Below are positions 1-11,410 of a stretch of 64,000 nucleotides of DNA, piece by piece. The stretch is from the NCBI GenBank assembly GCA_963921825.1, contig OY997588.1:9376001-9440000 (forward strand), given 5' to 3'. This DNA comes from Erodium maritimum (Eukaryota > Streptophyta > Magnoliopsida > Geraniales > Geraniaceae). A model generated the notes under the pieces. That model saw only the letters and a program-made list of their open reading frames with translations, did not search any database and had not been told where the DNA came from. The translations under genes were made by a program, and so were the position numbers. Every line of letters begins with the position of its first letter. Position 1 is the stretch's first letter.

Positions 1-1
1 C

Positions 2-373
2 GACGCGCTCTCCAATCGGTACGAGCTCGTGGTGTTCACCGCCGGTTTGAGAGAGTACGCTTCACTCGTCATCGACCGGATCGACAAGACAGGCGCGATC
101 TCGCACCGGCTGTACCGCGATTCGTGCCGCGAGATGGACGGGAAGTTCGTGAAAGACCTGGCCGGGTTGGGGAGGGACCTGAATTGTGTCGCCATCGTCG
201 ACGACAACCCCAATTCCTACACGCTGCAGCCGGAAAATGCCATTCCGATAAGACCCTTCATCGACGACGCCGGCGACAGGGAGCTCGGGAAGTTGCTCAG
301 GTTTTTCGAAGACTCGGTAGGCTTCGACAACTTGAGAGAAGCTGCGAAGCTTTATCGGTCAGAGATTGAATGA
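2..373 (+). CDS. SCP1/FCP1-like small CTD phosphatase, 3' end
   Basis: This is the C-terminal part of a HAD-superfamily phosphatase of the NLI-interacting factor/small CTD phosphatase type. Such enzymes remove phosphate from serine residues, classically on the RNA polymerase II tail. The frame is open from base 2 with no start codon, so the 5' part, including the catalytic DLDE motif, lies outside the window. About 123 residues are visible. They include the strand VVFTAGLREYA, the late acidic motif VDDNPNSYTLQPENAIPI (the DD pair helps bind Mg2+), and the usual C-terminal helix ending in a TGA stop. No intron is seen in this part. Family assignment is firm; the exact subfamily and substrate are not visible. 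Confidence 0.88.
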   Translation, partial: DALSNRYELVVFTAGLREYASLVIDRIDKTGAISHRLYRDSCREMDGKFVKDLAGLGRDLNCVAIVDDNPNSYTLQPENAIPIRPFIDDAGDRELGKLLRFFEDSVGFDNLREAAKLYRSEIE

Positions 374-627
374 TCGGTTGTGATTCCAAGTTCGATCCCT
401 CTCTCTTTTCTAGTAAAGTTCATGTTTTTTTTTGTCCTGTTTCTAATCAGAAGAAAGCTTTTTGTTCAATTCGATTCAATTTTTCTGACAGAAATGAAAA
501 TGTGAGACATGGGATATTCTGAAATTGCGTATTATGTTACTTCATTCATAGTGTGAAAATTACAAAGTGCAATTCGATATTGAAATGGAAAGAGATGAAG
601 CAATGGGTAGAGACTTGTAAGAACATC

Positions 628-2762
628 TCATGCTGCTACTTCACTCTCTGAGTCTGTCATTTTGGACACTTTTATGCGAAGGCCATTTGTGAATCGCAAG
701 ATCGGAGTTCGAACAATGTCTCCTCCTTCAATCTTATTCCATCTGCAGATAGATACGAAACAAAATCATCATCAGAAGAAGAACAAGTAGGAGAGTTTGT
801 ATCTTGCAGAATTGGAGGCATTACTTGAATTTGGTGACCAAGACATGGAGAAAAGTGGAAAGCAACACTCTGCTGTACTCTGCACCGGCACATTGCTTCA
901 TCCCAGACCCAAATGGCATGAAGTTCTTTGATACCACACTTGTGCTCATCCCCTATTGCAACGTTTTTGTACAACATTTCAGTTCTGCATGTGTTTTAGA
1001 ATCACAATTGTTCGTCGATTTGCTTACCTTCCAGCGCCATGGATTGAAAGCTAAAGGGTCCTCGAATGTGTTGGGATTTAACTGAAGAGCCGAGGAGAGA
1101 ACCATAATTCCCCACCCTGCAGGGATTGTATACCCTCCTGCAAAATCTTTGTTAAGCACTTCACATTGGAGGGTATAGTGAGTTTGATAATGTTGAGGAC
1201 TTACCCTTTACTTGGATATCCTTTTTAGCTCTTCGCATCAAACCGGGCGCAACGCTTCCTAGCCTCAGAGTTTCATTGATAACCTGTCAATTTCAAGTTT
1301 GTCTAAGCAAGCTTATTCTGATAGTATAGAATCATTCAAGAAATGGGTCAAATTTGGTACTGACATAGAGTGTGAAAGTCATGGACTTGTATTCCTCCCA
1401 TGTAAGTGGTGAATTCGGGTCTTTTCGTCTTTTCAAGAGGGCTTTGTGCTCGTTCTGGTAAGAAGAAGAAGAAGAAGAACATGTTTTAACTGCTAAAGAT
1501 CAATGATCACTAATAAGGTTGTATTGCATGAAGCTAAACATCTGTAGACATACAGTGAGATCATGTAACACTGAAGGGTTCTCAGAGAGTAGCTTGAAGG
1601 CCATTGTCATCGTTGATGAAATGGAGTCAAAAGTGACAAAAAGAAGCCCAAACATCATCTGAGCAAGAAAGTCCTCAGTCAAGAACTTCTCAACCTTCAT
1701 GTCTGCAAGAGCATGGTCAAGAACATCGCCTTTAGTCTCACCCGATGCTTGCCTCTCCTTCACCACTCCCAACATCATCTCTTTTGCCTTCTCATAGTCC
1801 TGAATGAGCATCATCATATTGAGTCAACTTCAGGACCATCTCAATGAAGCCTGAATTGGGTTTCTGTCAAAATTACCTGTAAACACTTGTGGTAAGCAGT
1901 TCCAGGGATGTTTATAGGGAATGTCATGAGCCCTTTTGAGAAGTTCACAAAACTATCAGTAAGGTTCAAGTCAGACTTCTCTGGATCAAAGCTGAACAGC
2001 TGCCTCGCGCCAAATTCAAGAGCCATCTGATAAGACAAAGAACATGACATAAGTAGATTCAAATATGAAACATGTACATATGACAGAAAAAAACCAAGTG
2101 AGTTTTAAGGTAGGAAATTACTGCAGCACTGGCATGTTTGATTTCTACTGATCCTTGGCTGGCCCAATTGGTTAAGGTTCGGTCGACCATTTGCTCCAAC
2201 TGGGCTAGCAACTTCCCTTTAAGGCTCTCCATCCCGAAATGTCCCAAAGCCAAGTGCCTAACATACTTATGAACATAGGCTCCATCAGGCCTAGCATCCC
2301 CTTGCTTGAAGAGCTTTGCAAACAAGTCCAAGTACCACGACTCAACTGACTTGCCTTCCTGTTGCAGAATGAAATGGTTAACCTCAGCATCAGCTGATAT
2401 CACCATGGGCCGCCCTGCCACGCTAGTCCTGAACACCGGTCCATACCTAACAAATCATGGTACCAAAACATTGTAAAAACAAAAACAAAAGACTAATCCA
2501 AAGTAGTAACACTAACACATGGAGCTGCAAAATTTAGTTACTTGGTCAATCTTTTCTTGATGAAAGGTGAGACATCTAAGGAGTAGCTTGGGATGATGAG
2601 CTGGATGGTCTCTCCGATGAGAGGGAGGCCCATGGAACCCGGGGGCAGGACTCCACCGGCAGGGCATTTCGGGTTCCTCCATCTGTAAATCAGATGAGTC
2701 ATTGCCACAACAAGTAATGCAACAACTCCAAGTCCCATGGGAGACATCATGTTTTCAGACAC
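628..2762 (-). CDS. Cytochrome P450, CYP87A-like, intact nine-exon gene
   Basis: This is a membrane-anchored haem mono-oxygenase. CYP87 enzymes act mainly on triterpenoids and steroids, but the substrate here is unknown. Exons on the minus strand are 2762-2542, 2446-2122, 2026-1877, 1799-1554, 1454-1365, 1283-1205, 1134-1028, 952-825 and 742-628. They join in frame to 486 residues, a normal P450 length. Visible parts are an N-terminal membrane anchor (GVVALLVVAMTHLIY), the proline hinge PPGSMGLPLIG, the I-helix region LLFVTFDSISST, the ExxR motif at E348-R351 (ETLRLGSVAPG) and the haem loop FMPFGSGMKQCAG with Cys427. Lys425 sits where most P450s have Arg. The last intron begins right after codon KF, so the unspliced frame shows a false stop there. 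The acceptor of exon 7 is a tandem CAGGAG. I chose the ATG just before the hydrophobic anchor. Confidence 0.9.
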
Positions 2763-2823
2763 AGTTAGGATTTAAGGTTCACTACTCTGTCTGAAGATTG
2801 AGATATACAAATTGAGCATGCTC

Positions 2824-2831
2824 CTTAAATA
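2824..2831 (-). promoter_or_regulatory. Probable TATA box of the CYP87-like gene
   Basis: On the minus strand this reads TATTTAAG, about 62 bases before the P450 ATG. It is the best TATA-like sequence in that promoter. The call rests on position and composition only. Confidence 0.35.
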
Positions 2832-3095
2832 GAGCTCAAACCACAACAACCAACGACCCAAATCAAAACTTAGAACTTGACAAATGTAATTTAAGACCAA
2901 TAAGGAGAATCATGAAGAAAAAGTTGTGGGGGAGGATCCAAGAAACTTAAGATGTGACTAAAACAAGTCCAAAAATGAGATTATTCCACTGAGACTTGCT
3001 TATAGAGGCCATTCTGGGAGGGCATAGTTTCAATACTATGGATTCTCTACCTTGGATTTATATGAGTTCAAACAATTGGGCAGGGATTAAAATAA

Positions 3096-3363
3096 GGGTT
3101 AAATGTAAAAACTTACCCTATAATATTGGTCACGAACAATAAATTACCTAAAGTCTAAATATGTCAAACCAGGTACCTTAAGTTTTGGTCACATGTCATT
3201 TACATGCCTCTATAAATGAATCACATATCATTTACATTACAGATCTTTTACATGTCTTATGAATTGGTCGTAGACCATTTACATACCTCCAACAGTGACT
3301 AATATTTTAAGATAGTTTATTGTTCGTGACCAATACTTTAGGGTATGTTTTTACAATCAACCC
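3096..3363. mobile_element. Mutator-like MITE with perfect 9-bp target duplication
   Basis: This is a 268-bp element with no coding capacity and long inverted ends. The left arm starts GGGTTAAATGTAAAAAC and the right arm is its near match on the other strand, starting GGGTTGATTGTAAAAAC. The arms stay similar through ATTGGTCACGAACAATAAA. The flanks at 3087-3095 and 3364-3372 are both TTAAAATAA. A 9-bp duplication is the hallmark of Mutator-superfamily transposition. The middle holds degenerate repeats of a ggtcacatgtcatttacat type. Related copies lie near 20.6 and 29.6 kb. Confidence 0.85.
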
Positions 3364-4133
3364 TTAAAATAAATAGTGAATTATTTACTTGGGTTGTTCT
3401 AAACCAAACATTAGCTTTCGGTTGTGATGTCATGATTAATCATCATCCATTTTACCAGGATTAGCAGTTTCCATGTGATACATGAGGCCATCTAAAATAA
3501 TTAAGAATTAAAATCAAACACATGAACCAGTTTGGAGTCTGAATTCATAGCTTAAATACATAGTCAAATGTGATTAAAGTGCCTATGAAATATAATATTA
3601 TCGTGTTCATATACAAGTTACAATTTCCAAAGGAAAAGAGATGTATTAACATTGCATGCCAGACAACAAAAACAATACAAAGAATTAGTTTGATATTGGA
3701 ACATTTGTCAACATCCCCGACAAAGGTTCTCAAGTTTGTCTCAGCTCAAAATGACCTCAATATTAACGTGCGTAACTCTGCTACCTACATTTTCTCAGCA
3801 CTTGTATATAATAGTATATACTTCATCAGAAGTTGCATCTCTTGTTGATCAACATATTCATTCAATTTCTCTCTTTTCACCTACTCTCAACTAAACTCAG
3901 TGCTTTTGCATCTGAAGCAAAACCTGAGAACCCACGGGCCATGAATCGTGATCTATGGTTTTGTACGTGAGGGTATTTTCGTCATTTAGAAAAATAAGCA
4001 AGGTTTTTAAGGACGAATTTTCTGATGGTTTTAGTAGCTCTCCAAACATATTCCAGCTACTCGCATTTTCTTCGAGATTGCTTAGAGATGGTTTTTTTAG
4101 TAGCTATGAGATTGAAACATGCAACTTTTAAAT

Positions 4134-4454
4134 AGGGATAACATCGATTCTTAGTCCAGTCGGAAAGGTCATTTACACATCTTGATTGTGTTCCACCTCT
4201 TGTGATAGATCATAACAAAAAGGTGGTACATGTTTACAAAAAGTAACGACCATGTGTAAAAATAATTTTGAAAAAAGTTGTATTTTTTTTGTAAAAAATA
4301 TCATCGTTATGTTATCTTTTGTAACAAAATACCACTTTTATGTTATTTTTTGTAACAAAATACCACTTTTAGTTTATGATATGTCACAAAAAACGAAGCA
4401 CGATTAAGATTTACAAATGACTTTTTCGACTTAACTAGAAATCAATGTTTTTCC
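4134..4454. mobile_element. Older foldback MITE, probably Mutator-like
   Basis: The ends are inverted copies of about 50 bp. The left arm reads AACATCGATTCTTAGTCCAG and the right arm, read on the other strand, AACATTGATTTCTAGTTAAG. Between them is a short tandem array of about 33 bp built on TTATGTTATTTTTTGTAACA. The flanks (TTTTAAATA and TTTAAATTA) are an imperfect 9-bp duplication, which suggests an older insertion than the 3096-3363 copy. No coding capacity is visible. It lies about 300 bp upstream of the likely start of HSF transcription. Confidence 0.6.
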
Positions 4455-5155
4455 TTTAAATTATCGGTTACTCCGAGATATGATCAACAAATAATTTGTC
4501 GGCTGGAAGTTGAGAATTTATCATTATTATGTACCTAAATAAAGTGGACGATCTATTAAACATGAATGAGAGAGAGACAAGTTGAACTCTTTCACAAACA
4601 AATAATAACACTATTTATTATTTAATATAAGGTCGTGATGCCGATGCGAAGAGCTTTATCTATTTTATTTCTCGAGCGAGAAATACCATTTGTGTCCTCA
4701 TAAACCCTACAATATATCTCTTTCAAGCGAATGCCTCAATGACCTTCGAACCAAAATGCTCAATCTGGTCCAAAACGCTCCGTTTTGCCTGCTCCTTCAC
4801 CCTCGCTCGCCAATTCTGCCTCATTCTCTCCTCCCAATCTTTCATTCCAAGGTAATTCATTCCATTTTTTGATGAATGGGTTTTCTTTTACAGCGTTTAC
4901 GGGTTTATAATTGTTGTGTTCTTACTTTCTGCTTGCAAAAAAATTGTATTTTTTCGTTGTAATTTGATTTTAATTCGAAAATTCAGATTACCCTTTTGAT
5001 TTGTGCAGAAATAGGCCCTGTATGAATTGAATTTGGGAACTTGGGTCGGTGAATTTGTTGGTTTTCAGTGATTCTGCAATTCTCTGGAGTTGGGTCTTAC
5101 AGTGATCATTGAGCTGTCATCGGTTAGATTCAGTAACTTGTGGGGTGGGGAAGTC

Positions 5156-5408
5156 AATGGGTATACTGAGGTTTGTGGTTATCAAGGACAGCTTCTTATG
5201 GTTTTGAGGATCTAGCCTGATTTTTCAAGTCAAAGGGTTCTGAAGTCAGTGGCCATTTCTGATCTTCAGTGGGTATAATTGGCTGATAAAAGTTTATGTT
5301 TGGCCATTGATGTTTCTGATTCTCAAGTACAAGGAGATCAGAGGATTGATTATTTCCAGGCAAATTTGTATATTCAAGGAGTTGATGATGGTTCATTTTG
5401 GGGTTTGA
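5156..5408 (+). promoter_or_regulatory. Upstream ORFs in the HSF 5' leader
   Basis: The leader appears to have an intron at 4852-5009 (donor AG/GTAATT, acceptor GTGCAG), leaving a second leader exon of about 435 bases before the HSF ATG. That exon has several upstream ATGs. Two open short reading frames that close before the main start: 5156-5206 (16 codons) and 5310-5408 (32 codons). Such frames often lower translation of stress regulators until conditions change. The ORFs are seen directly; their use and any regulatory effect are inferred. Confidence 0.45.
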
Positions 5409-5444
5409 GCTTGTGGGTTTGTTTATTTGGGTTTTGGACCAGGG

Positions 5445-6682
5445 ATGGAGGATGCACAAGGTGGATCGAGTTCATTGCCACCTTTCCTGGCAAAGACATA
5501 TGAGATGGTGGATGATCCTTCCTCGAACTCAATTGTATCATGGAGTCAGAGTAATAAAAGTTTTATTGTTTGTGATCCACCAGAGTTCTCCAGGGTTTTG
5601 CTGCCTAAATTCTTCAAGCACGGCAATTTCTCAAGCTTTATCAGACAGCTAAATACATATGTAAGTGATCTGTTTTAATCTATAACTATTGGCTCAGCTG
5701 GTGTTGTTTTATTGTATTCATATCCTTCTTCCCAACTTATCAGGGCTTCAGGAAGATTGATCCTGAGCAATGGGAATTTGCTAATGATGATTTTATAAGA
5801 GGTCAGCCACAACTTCTGAAGAACATCCACAGGCGCAAGCCAGTCCACAGTCATTCCATGCAGAACCACCTAGGACAAACAAGTTCTTCTCAACTGACTG
5901 ATTCAGAAAGACGGAGCTTGAAGGAAGAAGTTGAAAGGCTCAAACGCGATAAAGAGGTTCTAACTTTGGAGTTGCAGAGACATGAGCAGGAGCACCAAGG
6001 AGTTGAGAACTTTTTGAGGGAACGGTTGCGCCACATAGTGCAAAGGCAGCAAACTATGGTGTCTTTCTTGGACCAAGCATTGCGCAAACCAGGACTTGCT
6101 TTGAGTCTCATGCCACATATAGAAACTCATGAGAGGAAGAGAAGGTTGCAGAGGATTGGATACTTTTATGATGAAGGCTGCAGTGAAGCCTCCACCTCCT
6201 TGGTATCGATCAAGGATCTCTTTGAGCAGTTGGAGTCATCATTGATATGTTGGGAGGATATTGTGCAAAGCGTTGGTCAAACTAATCCAACCCTGGATTT
6301 GGATGAACCTGTAAGTTGTCCTGAAAGCCCAACTATAACTTGTATACAAGTTAATATTGAGGATAGACCTAAATCTCCGGGTATTGACATGAACTCAGAG
6401 CCTGGTGCTCCTGTTGCTTTTGAGTCTGTGGCCTCAAAAGAGCAAGCACCAGGAGCAGCTGCCACTGCACCAACTGGGGTTAATGATGTGTTCTGGGAGC
6501 AGTTCCTGACCGAGAATCCCGGCTCATCTGACACCCCAGAAGTCGAGTCAGAAAGGAAGGATCCTGATGGGAGAAGGAATGAGGGCAAAGCTGGTGGTCA
6601 AGGCAGATTTTGGTGGCATGGGAGTAGTGTAAATAATATTACAGAACAGACTGGGCATCTTACTCCGGCAGAGAAAACTTGA
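5445..6682 (+). CDS. Heat stress transcription factor, class A4-like
   Basis: This is a DNA-binding trimeric activator of heat and oxidative stress genes in the nucleus. Two exons, 5445-5660 and 5744-6682, give 384 residues. The single intron splits the DNA-binding domain after LNTY, the conserved position in plant HSFs. Parts in order: winged-helix domain (residues about 11-105), HR-A/B oligomerisation coiled coil from [16 protein letters not shown] (about 124-190), basic stretch ERKRRLQRI as nuclear signal, a first AHA-like segment [12 protein letters not shown], a second with [15 protein letters not shown], and the C-terminal [10 protein letters not shown] typical of A4 members. The ATG is followed at once by the class-typical [13 protein letters not shown]. 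Cys43, Val51 and Gly60 in the DNA-binding domain replace residues that are usually Trp, Asp and Asn. Class A5 is the main alternative. Confidence 0.9.
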
Positions 6683-7195
6683 TTGGAGGGATTGTTTTTT
6701 TGGCATCTGATTTTGGTATGATTTCTTTGTTCTGAGAATAATTAGTCATATGTTCTATGTTCTTTATGTAGATTTTATATCTCCAGTGTATAATTTCTTA
6801 CTTGGGATGGGATCATACACGTGATTCATTTTTTGGCTGTACAAAGAATAATATGTGATTTAGTGTTTATTTTAATAATGATCTGGCTTGTAGCTTTCCT
6901 GTTGAATTATTGTTGCTTCACAGTCCCACTCAAACAAGGGCATGTTCTTGAAGAAAAACATATGAATGTATCTGAGAGCCATTACAGAACCTGAATAAGC
7001 AATCATATTATCATTTACATGCAGCAATGGTACAAGGAAGAACATAACAACTTAGAAATGGTCTACAATACATCAGAAAAAGGGTACACATTATCATTTT
7101 CCTTTCCTGCAATTTCTGTTCAGATGCTCACCTCTGCTTTTTATTGAAGAAAATATATTTAACGAATACATACGGAGAAACAGTTGGAAGAATTG

Positions 7196-10100
7196 TTACA
7201 TCCAAGATTTGGAGGACAGACACTTCCCACAGGAAACAATTTTCAGTAAAGCATCTGGTCTTCGCGCTCTTACTTTCAAGCGTGAAACCTGCAGATAAAC
7301 ACAAAATTATGATAAGCATCTTGAAATGACTTGCATACACATAGTCATTACACAGCTATCAGTATAAATACAGTACACAAATCACACTTAAAGTAAGCTC
7401 CTTTAAGATTACCTTTCGACGACTTACTCTAGGCGCTTTCCAGCAAAGCAGGCTTCTTGATCTTGGCTCCAGCCTCCTGTAAATTCAATTGACATTATAT
7501 ATGCACTTCTGAAGAATTTTGATGTAATACATTCAAAATATATCAAAAGTCTACAACCGGGATGTTTAGGTACAGAGCAGGACAGTAATGCATGCACAAC
7601 CAATCAAGATATATCAATGAACAACTTCATTTGGTATTGGAAACAAAAACTCATTTTGCAAGAACCTGATAGTTGTACCAACTACAATCTAATATAGTTC
7701 GATAATTGCTGCGATTTGGCATATTGTGAAGTCTTTATTTCAGCTGTTAAATACAAAATGTGGTCACTGATTGACATCAAGTGAATGCAATTCAACTGGA
7801 ATATGAATTACTAAGGACAAAGCATCATGCAAGGCAACAGATACTGGCATAGCAACACTTACAGATTCTCATGCTCAAGCTTTGCGGCAATAGAAACTGC
7901 TTTGCTTCCTGACCATCCGCTTTGATGTGTACGTCCTTCTGCTTTCTGAATCACATGTGCAAGAGATACCTTGCCCTTCACAATGCTCAGGCTTTGTTTC
8001 TTTTCCCCAGATTTCATTTTCGTAGTTTCAGAATCCATGGCTGAAGTCTTCTGTGATGCAGCCACTTGTCCTACCCAAGCAGTTCCTAGACGTCTTCCAC
8101 CTGACCCCTTATTAAGTTCCCTAGTAGAATCTGCTATTTCAACAATTTCATTATTTCGTTTTCCTAAAGACTCGGTGGGCACGTGCTGTGCTTGACTTCG
8201 AAGCACATTAACATCTGAGTCTACAATCACCTTAGGTGAAGGCATATTTTCCCCTACTCTAGTATCTTTCTTTGACCCACATATAATTTCAATAGTCAAC
8301 GGGGAACCCAGAACAGATTCAAATGCTTGTAAGATGTGCCCCTTAAACTTCTCAGCCTTAGATTCGGCTTGATGGGAACTGAACATCAGCTGCACAGTTG
8401 GGGCTGAAAGAAGAAAAATGAAATTTGCAAAAGTGAGAAGTTTTCTTGATAAACACAGCTATTTGTATAAGCAAGTACATGGATCTATAAAGATGAGATA
8501 AGGAAGTACCTGCACCGAAACTGACTGAGATTAGCTTTCCTTCATGGTATAAAAATTCTTTTATACTATTAATTTGAATCTCCCCAAGCACCTCCATCCA
8601 TATATCTTTAGCCCCAAATTGTCTTTGTCTATCTACAGTGCCTCGATGACTTTCATCTCTAGCATTTGCTGACACATCTTTACTGTTAGAAGGCCTATTC
8701 AGGGGGCTGTGGTGAAGACTAGTTTCTGCTGAAGTAGGCAACATGTACTGCTGATCTGAAGCAAGTTGAAGCAATGCAGCTGTTAACCACGTTGATTTGT
8801 CATTTGATATCCTCAGTTGTTTTTCAGCCTCTGATAAGGTTCTCAGAGCTTGCCGTAATTTCTCCATATCTTCTTTAGATACTGAAATCATGACCAAACT
8901 TGACTAAATTAACTTAATGCAGATGAGTATGGGCTCATATAAGAACTTGAACACATAGTTTCAAGATAATTGCAAAATAGTAACTGACAATTTTACCCTT
9001 AAATTTTAAATTTGAAAAATAGTAAGCAAAAAAATCTAAATTTTCATATCCCTTAGTTTTCTTCCTCTTTGTACAACAACAAAAAAGTAAGTTTATAGTG
9101 CTTTTTTTTTTCAATTATCCCTAGTTTCAATAAAGAGCTGAGCTGATCACTGAAACAAAATTTCCTCATTTGTACAACATTTTAAGGCACAATTTATTGA
9201 CTCACATGGTTGTCGACGAAAAAACTTCCTTCTATGTCTTTCTCTTGTGAAGTCATACCCGCCAGCCAATATATCAGTTATGACTGTTGCAAGTTGGGAC
9301 ATCAATGCTAATGGTTCCACACCAGTTTCCATTATCACTCTCAAATTCTTCACAGTATTAACTGTGTCTGCAGACAATGCCAGATCAAGAAGATCAACTA
9401 ATTTTTCATCACATATAAGCCCAACCTGTAATAAATGTTACACACAAGGCTCAGCACAAGTCCTATGCATGAAAAAATAAGATATTAAGTTTTGGAGAAG
9501 GGACAAGTAAAACTAACCAACTCTTGAACCAAAGGGACAGATATTTTCTGCCCAAGTAAACTCAGTTGCTCAAGAGTCATTTCAGCATCTCTCAATGATC
9601 CATCAGATCGGGATGCAATCAGTTTCAGTGCATCTTTATCAATTTCTAGATCTTCTTTGGTTGCTATCCATTGAAGTGTGTGGATAATGTCTCCATCCTT
9701 CAACTTTGGAAAGAAGAATTTCTGACACCTGGATATGATTATATGAGGCATAACATCAAGACTGGAACTGACAAGGACAAATACTACATGTCTTGGTGCT
9801 CGATCAATGACCTTGGTTATCGCACTCCAGCATTCCGAAGGCAAACTATCACAATTATCAATAATCAACACTCTGTAATGTGATGTAACACGGGAAACAA
9901 TCATATCATCAAGCAAATTCAACATGCCCTTCAAGTCGAAATTGCTGACTGGACCAATTTCCCTTATGTTTCTGCTCTTTCCCTTGTCATGTGCAATGCA
10001 AGAACTGCAAACCCCGCAAGGTTTGGGATGTTCCAAAGATTGGCAATTCAAGGCTCTCGCGAAAATTCGAGCACAAGAGGTTTTCCCCGTGCCATGAGGC

Positions 10101-11410
10101 CCATAAAAGACATATAGTAAGCCAACCCTTCTTTTCATAACTGCATTTGAAAGAGCTTGTGCCACCAGATTCTGACCCACCAAATCTTTGAAGGTGCTTG
10201 GCATGAATTTCTGTGTCAGATTTTGGTGTCTATCATGTGGCTTGTGTTGACCACCAGATCTAGCCACAGATGCAAGATTGGAATCAGCATCATGTTTCAG
10301 TAAATGATCAGCAAAGATACCTAGCTCCCCAGAATAGTCATGCACCCAACCAGCATTTTCAGAGCTTCCCTGAGATCCAGAGGCCTCAATTAGCAGAGGC
10401 GTTGCTTCTCCATCATATCTGGTCTTTGAACTAGAGTTACTAGATGCCACAGGCATATCAGGAATGTTTCTTGGATTCCCTTTCCTTGGCCGTGAATCTG
10501 CTAAACCACAAGAAAAACTTTTCCCAGCAATGTCAAGGAATGTTTTACCCCTATCATGGATGCTTGACCATTTCCATGGATTACCACACCCATTTCTTGG
10601 AGCCCTGGTCACACTTTGTTCGAGATACTCTTCTTCCCCTTGAGCAAATGAATTAGAAGCCACAGACATTTCACTATGGCCTCCAATATCTCTTGAAGCT
10701 AATACAGCTCGTGCTTTCCTAGCCCCTCGATGCTTGCGCCTTCTCGCCCTATATCTCCCTTGAAGATGGATATTTGAGGATGCCACGTCATCACTAACTC
10801 CAGGAGTGTCCTTCATCTGCTCAGAGGGTGTCCTAATCTGAACATCTTGCACATGTTTCCCCTTCTCTCTACTCTTTCTATCTACAGACTGAGACCTCCA
10901 AGAAGCATCATGAGACAAATTTTTATGATCTTGATCTAGTGAAGACTCTTCATCGTTGTCACTCAAAATTTGAGCTCTGTTACTTTTCCTAACTCTTTGA
11001 CCACCTCGAACTCCACTCTTGCTACTACGGTCGCTCATTGCAGCTACAACTTCATTATCTTTTGGAGCAGCTTTAGCGGTCCCAACAGTAGCTGACTGTT
11101 TTCTAACTTCCCTCCTATGCTCATTGCTTAAAGACCGCCTCCTCTCATGAGCCATGGCATCCATTTCACCATCTTTGGGGAGCATATCAACAACAGAAGG
11201 AGGACTAGTAGAAGGGTCCTTGAGAGACCTTGACCTCTGAAGGACCATAAGGTCCCTCATAAGGGACCTGTCAGCCAACATGGGGCTGTGTTTATGCATA
11301 TGGTTCTTCAAGTGAATACAATTAGTCAAATGGATGTGATTGCGGAGATGATCACTAATATCACCATTAGCGTCTTTGAGGATCCTATCTCGAACAGGCC
11401 TGGTCATCAT
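7196..11410 (-). CDS. STICHEL-like protein (DnaX-related AAA domain)
   Basis: This is a plant protein related to the bacterial DNA polymerase III gamma/tau subunit. The founding member, STICHEL, controls trichome branch number; other paralogues are less well understood. Exons are 11410-9518, 9425-9206, 8881-8510, 8403-7863, 7476-7413 and 7288-7196, giving 1060 residues. The N-terminal third is basic, polar and low in complexity. The AAA core (about 430-640) shows the P-loop YGPHGTGKTSCARIFARALN, a DnaX-type zinc motif C-x8-C-x2-C-x2-C ending PCGVCSSC, the Walker B-like RVLIIDNCDSL and the sensor segment LVSSSLDVMPHIIISRCQ. The C-terminus (RLEPRSRSLLCW, then VSCGKCLSSKS) matches the family. 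A non-coding first exon ending near 11944 (ATTCAG before GTGATT) is likely. Closest to STICHEL-like 3/4 rather than STICHEL itself, by recall. Confidence 0.9.
8965..9085. repeat. Intronic remnant of the foldback repeat seen at 49.6-50.2 kb
   Basis: Inside the second STICHEL-like intron counted from exon 2, this stretch shares ATAATTGCAAAA, the core AATTTTACCCTTAAATTTT and a later AAATTTTCATA with the outer repeat in the intron near 49.7 kb. Only one arm is evident here. It is too short and decayed for a family name. Confidence 0.35.

Larger units (their letters stand above)
2832..4851. other. Intergenic region between the P450 and the HSF gene
   Basis: This is the back-to-back promoter space of two divergent genes. 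It contains two palindromic MITEs listed separately and otherwise AT-rich unique sequence. No credible coding exon is present. Near the right end, at 4668-4683, lies an inverted repeat TTTCTCG-AG-CGAGAAA. The region from about 4690 to 4851 looks like the first, non-coding exon of the HSF gene, ending at CCAAG before GTAATT. Confidence 0.6.

Noticed and set aside
672-977. Apparent stop after the haem domain suggesting a P450 pseudogene
   Set aside because: The stop lies inside an intron. Donor TTCAA/GTAATG and acceptor CTGCAG/ATGG restore KFKWNKIEGG and a normal C-terminus, and all nine exons sum to 487 codons.
4668-4683. Inverted repeat TTTCTCG-AG-CGAGAAA as a heat shock element in the HSF promoter
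   Set aside because: The spacing does not fit alternating GAA/TTC units every five bases; only the outer triplets match.
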